Source: an uncultured Eggerthella sp.
GTDB lineage: Bacteria; Actinomycetota; Coriobacteriia; Coriobacteriales; Eggerthellaceae
Direction: 5' to 3'
DNA length: 23,107 nucleotides
Assembly (NCBI GenBank): GCA_900547965.1
Contig: URJE01000019.1
Location: forward strand, 1 to 23,107
A program made the translations under genes and the position numbers. The notes below the pieces were generated by a model that was given only the letters and a program-made list of their open reading frames with translations, was not told the origin of the DNA and ran no database searches. This document shows positions 19,838-23,107 of this stretch, piece by piece. Each line of letters begins with the position of its first letter. The stretch's first letter is position 1.

Positions 19838-22363
19838 CTACGAAACACCGCGGAACAAATGACCCGACGTTGCGCCTTCGGCCTTGGCAACCTTGTTGCC
19901 ATCCTTCTGGGCAATATCGCGAGCACGAACGGCGCGTGCAACCTTTTCGGTGGTTTCCTTCACGTTCATGAGCGTGGTGTCGACCAACACCGTCGAAACA
20001 CCCGCCCCGATGATCTCGGGCATCAAGTGGGCAACGTCCATCTGCACCGCGTTGTACAAATGGCTTCGCCCGGTGCAGTCGGTAATCACCGGCATCTCGT
20101 AGCCCTTGCGGTCTTTCAGATAGTGAGGGCTCTTGCGGCGAGCGCACTCAGCGCACTTTTGATTGCAGGGACCCTGGCTCATAAGCAAGCAGTGCTCGGT
20201 AACCATGAGCTCGGTCTGCCCCATGATGGTAAGGCCTAAAGGCATAGGGGCCATGTCGCCCAGTTCTTCGATCTGCACCAACGAAAGCTCAGGGGAGAGC
20301 CATACGCGCTGTGCGCCCAGGTCGGCCATAGCCTGCAAGTCAAGCTTGTTGGTAACGGGAATATGTGGGCCAACTTCAGGAGCAGCGCCCATTTCCGTTG
20401 CGTGCAGAAGCTGACCAAGGTTTTCAACCATAACCGGCTTATCGGCCTTTACGCGTTTCCAGATATCGAAGCCGTTGCGCTTCTCTTCGTCGAACATCTG
20501 CGAAACGGTAGGCAGAACCGGAATGCACTGCTTGGGATACCCAGCCTGTTCGGCGGTATCGGAAAGCTGACCCGCGATAACGGCCTCTCCGCGACGGTAG
20601 TTTGCGGCGGGCACGTAAATCAAGTCGGCACCAGCGCGCTTTGCAGCGCGAGCACATGCGGGATTCGTTGCCAAAACCGCGACCTTGCACCAACCCTTAC
20701 GAACAACGGGAGCGAAGGAGCGACCAGGCGTACGCTCAAGTTTACGAGCGTGATACTGCGCAAGAATCGCCCCTTGCAGTTCTTCAGCAGCGCGGGCACG
20801 CAGCTTATGCAGCATTGAAAAGCCCATGCCTACGCCTTCATCCAGGTCGATGTCAAGCGAAGAAAGGCAGAACGGCGTGGTTCCCATGCGATCGATATGC
20901 TCGCGAACCTCTTCCTCGGTGATGGCTTTGGTGCGCGCAGCCTCCACTTCGGGGCCTTCGACAGTAACGCTCGCATTGCCGGCATCCGCCGTAAAGGTGA
21001 GCAGGGCGGGCTGTCCAATACGAAGCTCTGCACGGGCATGTACGACAACGGAAGGAAGCTTATCGTCGTCCACAAAGGCCGCTTCTGCGTTGCGCACGCG
21101 GAACACGCGGTCTCCCTTGCCCACAGCACGCTCTACCGGGAAAAAGACACGACCCGCTCGATCGGTTTTGAACTCGCCAATGGTGTGTACGAAGTGGCCA
21201 CGATTGGTCCAGAATTCGATCAGGTCGCCAGCATGCAGCTCGGTTTCAGGATCGATGAACACCAGGCCTTCACGCACCTTTGCAACGCGGCCAACAAACA
21301 CGCCGCGATTGTTCGGGCGCCCGTAGCTCATAATCTCGTTGCCGCGCTTGCCCTTCAGGTAAGCCGTGGTAAATCCGCGAGAGAAAGCCTCAGAAAGAGC
21401 AGCCATCTCTTCTTCGCTTGCGCGAAGCTCTGGAGCATCGGATGCAACAACAGAATCGATGCCGTCACGGGCAACAGCCGCTTCAACGCGATCGATAACC
21501 GCACGGTACACTCCTACAACAGCCTGTACATATTCAGGCGATTTCATGCGGCCTTCGATTTTCAGAGAAGCCACACCTGCCTGTAATAGTTCGGGAATAA
21601 GATTTACTGTACACAGATCTTTCGGGGAAAGCAGATGCTCGCCTGGGGCATCGAGGGTCTTGCGCAGGGCACGATTGTGCAGCTCATACGGCAAACGACA
21701 TGCCTGAGCACAACGACCGCGATTGGCGGAACGGCCGCCTACCAACGAAGACATGAAACACTGGCCCGAATAGCAAATGCACAGGGCGCCATGGGCAAAC
21801 GATTCAAGCTCAACACCAAGCTCTTCTGCGAGCTCGTGCAAACGGGCAATTTCAGTTAGCGAAAGCTCGCGGGCAAGCGTCACCCGCGTGGCGCCCAGCG
21901 CAGCCGCCGCACGCAAGCCGTCTTCATCGTGAATGTTCATCTGAGTGGATACATGAACTTCCACATCGGGCATGATGCGTGAAAGCTCGATAGAAATGCC
22001 GATATCCTGCACGATAAAGGCATCAACGCCGCAGCGATAAGCCTGGCGGGCAAGCTCCAAAGCATCGGGAAGTTCCGAAGGCAGCACTACAGTGTTCAGC
22101 GTAAGATAGATTTTCACACCGCGCAGGTGCGCATAATCACAGGCTTCTGCCAGGTTTTCAAGCGAGAAATTATCGGCGCCTCGGCGAGCGTTGAAGTGGC
22201 CAGCGCCCAGATATACCGCATCGGCACCAGCTTTTACGGCTGCATGCAGGCATTCCATGTTGCCAGCGGGAGCCAAAAGCTCCACATTCTTCGAGCAAGG
22301 AGTAGCCATCATGTCAGCTTCGGGCTGCACATTAGCTTCCTTGTTCATAGTTTCGTTAGTCAT
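19838..22363 (-). CDS. U32 peptidase-family protein, RlhA-like (rRNA hydroxylation) candidate
   Basis: The 841-residue protein starts ELLAPAGNMECLHAAVKAGADAVYLG (from about residue 28), the hallmark of the U32 family. The U32 signature ESFAHGALCICYSGQC lies at 187-202. With C195, C202, C218 and C222 it gives the cysteine set that holds a [4Fe-4S] cluster in studied members. A DUF3656-like middle region (about 340-500; GVFVGRVAKVREG...DLIEFWTNRG) and a second U32-like C-terminal half (about 570-800) match the long RlhA subtype, which hydroxylates C2501 of 23S rRNA in E. coli. The older label 'collagenase/peptidase' is not well supported for this type. ATG 22363 follows GAGG. It is a single gene between hairpins, near other translation genes. 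Confidence 0.82.
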   Translation of the reverse strand: MTNETMNKEANVQPEADMMATPCSKNVELLAPAGNMECLHAAVKAGADAVYLGAGHFNARRGADNFSLENLAEACDYAHLRGVKIYLTLNTVVLPSELPDALELARQAYRCGVDAFIVQDIGISIELSRIMPDVEVHVSTQMNIHDEDGLRAAAALGATRVTLARELSLTEIARLHELAEELGVELESFAHGALCICYSGQCFMSSLVGGRSANRGRCAQACRLPYELHNRALRKTLDAPGEHLLSPKDLCTVNLIPELLQAGVASLKIEGRMKSPEYVQAVVGVYRAVIDRVEAAVARDGIDSVVASDAPELRASEEEMAALSEAFSRGFTTAYLKGKRGNEIMSYGRPNNRGVFVGRVAKVREGLVFIDPETELHAGDLIEFWTNRGHFVHTIGEFKTDRAGRVFFPVERAVGKGDRVFRVRNAEAAFVDDDKLPSVVVHARAELRIGQPALLTFTADAGNASVTVEGPEVEAARTKAITEEEVREHIDRMGTTPFCLSSLDIDLDEGVGMGFSMLHKLRARAAEELQGAILAQYHARKLERTPGRSFAPVVRKGWCKVAVLATNPACARAAKRAGADLIYVPAANYRRGEAVIAGQLSDTAEQAGYPKQCIPVLPTVSQMFDEEKRNGFDIWKRVKADKPVMVENLGQLLHATEMGAAPEVGPHIPVTNKLDLQAMADLGAQRVWLSPELSLVQIEELGDMAPMPLGLTIMGQTELMVTEHCLLMSQGPCNQKCAECARRKSPHYLKDRKGYEMPVITDCTGRSHLYNAVQMDVAHLMPEIIGAGVSTVLVDTTLMNVKETTEKVARAVRARDIAQKDGNKVAKAEGATSGHLFRGVS

Positions 22364-22396
22364 ATCTTTGTCCTCAAACCTCTTGATAAGGCAAGA

Positions 22397-22427
22397 AAAC
22401 GGCCATCATCGAGCATGATGGCCGTTT
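22397..22427 (-). terminator. Intrinsic terminator of the lipoprotein gene
   Basis: AAACGGCCATCAT and ATGATGGCCGTTT form a perfect 13-base-pair stem with a five-base loop, ending in a short T run on the minus strand. It lies 26 bases after the lipoprotein stop. Confidence 0.85.
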
Positions 22428-22452
22428 CACTACATTGCTATGCCGCACTCCG

Positions 22453-22944
22453 CTAAGCGGATTCGGCCTTGCTGTCCGCATCCTGCAGAGCCTTGATGCC
22501 TGCATCATAATGCGACTGGATTTCAGCCATACGGCTATCGTAATCGGCGCCGCTGGGAGCTACGCCGTTTGCGGGAGCCTTAACGTCTTCATACAGCTGA
22601 ACATAGCTCGAAAGCGCGGTTTGCAGTTCCTTGGCGCCATTCACGTACGATGAATGGATGTCGCCCATAGCATCGGGAACGGAAAGGGCTTCGAGATCAG
22701 ACACGCACTGGTCAACCGCAGAAAGCTGAGCGGAGAGGGAAACCACTTCGCCATCCTTCACCGCTTCGGAGAAGGTACCCATATTCGTGTTCAAGGTTTC
22801 CATGATGGTGTTGACCGAAGACATGTACTGACGGTTCTGCGTTTGGGCATCCGTCTGCTCATTGTTGCTTGCGCAGCCAACAAACGCCGTCAAACAGGCG
22901 AGGCAAAATGCCGCGATTACCAGAAAACGTGCTTTCGTTTTCAT
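22453..22944 (-). CDS. Small putative lipoprotein, helical, unknown function
   Basis: I chose ATG 22944 because it gives a clean lipoprotein signal (MKTKARFLVIAAFCLACLTA) with the lipobox FVGC, the acylated cysteine being about residue 24, and because AAGGATC precedes it. A longer frame reaching 23058 has no such support. The mature 140 residues are predicted mostly alpha-helical by composition and heptad-like spacing (VNTIMETLNTNMGTFSEAV, VVSLSAQLSAVDQCVSDLEAL) and resemble small extracytoplasmic four-helix lipoproteins, but I cannot name a family. The position after the helix SSYVNGAKELQTALSSYVQLY is Pro/Gly-rich. It is followed by a strong terminator and then by the U32 gene on the same strand. 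Confidence 0.75.
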   Translation of the reverse strand: MKTKARFLVIAAFCLACLTAFVGCASNNEQTDAQTQNRQYMSSVNTIMETLNTNMGTFSEAVKDGEVVSLSAQLSAVDQCVSDLEALSVPDAMGDIHSSYVNGAKELQTALSSYVQLYEDVKAPANGVAPSGADYDSRMAEIQSHYDAGIKALQDADSKAESA

Positions 22945-23081
22945 AAGATCCTTCCGAGTAAATAGCCAGCAAAACCGAAGGGCTTTGCATTCCCTACTAT
23001 TAAAAACGCTCTTTGCCACCTGCGCGCTTGCGTTTGACGTTCTACCCGAAGAATCCACAGCCTACCATCGTTTCAGCAAAA

Positions 23082-23101
23082 CAAAAGGGCGCACCCCTTC
23101 A
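23082..23101 (-). terminator. Possible terminator of a minus-strand gene beyond the right edge
   Basis: On the minus strand AAGGG-GTGCG-CCCTT is followed by TTGTTTTGC. The stem is only five to six base pairs, so this is tentative. Confidence 0.35.
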
Positions 23102-23107
23102 GGATGC

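Overview
The window looks like a chromosomal segment of an anaerobic, moderately high-GC Gram-positive bacterium, most likely a coriobacterium (Eggerthellaceae-like). This is inferred from the gene mix: an archerase-type activase cluster, PerR with rubrerythrin, an ECF transporter with DUF4430 surface proteins, and Gram-positive-style lipoproteins and ribosome binding sites. I saw no tRNA, rRNA, transposase or phage gene.

Layout. 1-290 (minus) is the start of an unrecognised gene that leaves the window. 456-3677 (plus) is a tight three-gene operon of 2-hydroxyacyl-CoA dehydratase/activase relatives: a DUF2229-like COG3580 protein, a COG3581-like protein and a BcrAD/BadFG ATPase. It ends at an intrinsic terminator. 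3932-6343 (plus) is a MarR regulator directly abutting a DHA2 multidrug exporter with a C-terminal CBS pair, also followed by a strong terminator.

6480-12956 (plus) is the most notable locus. A promoter and a cobalamin riboswitch lead into a secreted DUF4430 + PQQ-like beta-propeller surface protein, which is split by a frameshift in a short C run. A second membrane-tethered DUF4430 protein follows, then a complete ECF transporter: EcfT, a fused double EcfA, and an S component. DUF4430 resembles the C-terminal domain of transcobalamin, so I read this as a corrinoid capture and import system: surface binding, hand-over to the second DUF4430 protein, then import through the S component driven by EcfT/EcfA, repressed by B12 at the RNA level.

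13007-14658 (minus) holds a LysR regulator and a small lipoprotein, in sequence that looks more AT-rich than its neighbours. 15046-16293 (plus) is an RlmD/TrmA-type rRNA uracil methyltransferase with an Fe-S cluster motif. 16414-16684 is an array of 8.5 contiguous 32-bp repeats. It is followed by perR and rubrerythrin (16794-17749, plus), whose promoter carries two PerR-type inverted repeats.

17836-18463 is gene-free and repeat-rich. It holds a 15-bp tandem repeat, a cluster of about five copies of a degenerate element in both orientations, a minus-strand terminator, and 42-bp tandem copies of the 3' end of tyrS. 18464-22944 (minus) carries tyrS, a long U32 peptidase-family protein (RlhA-like), and a small lipoprotein, each separated by hairpins.
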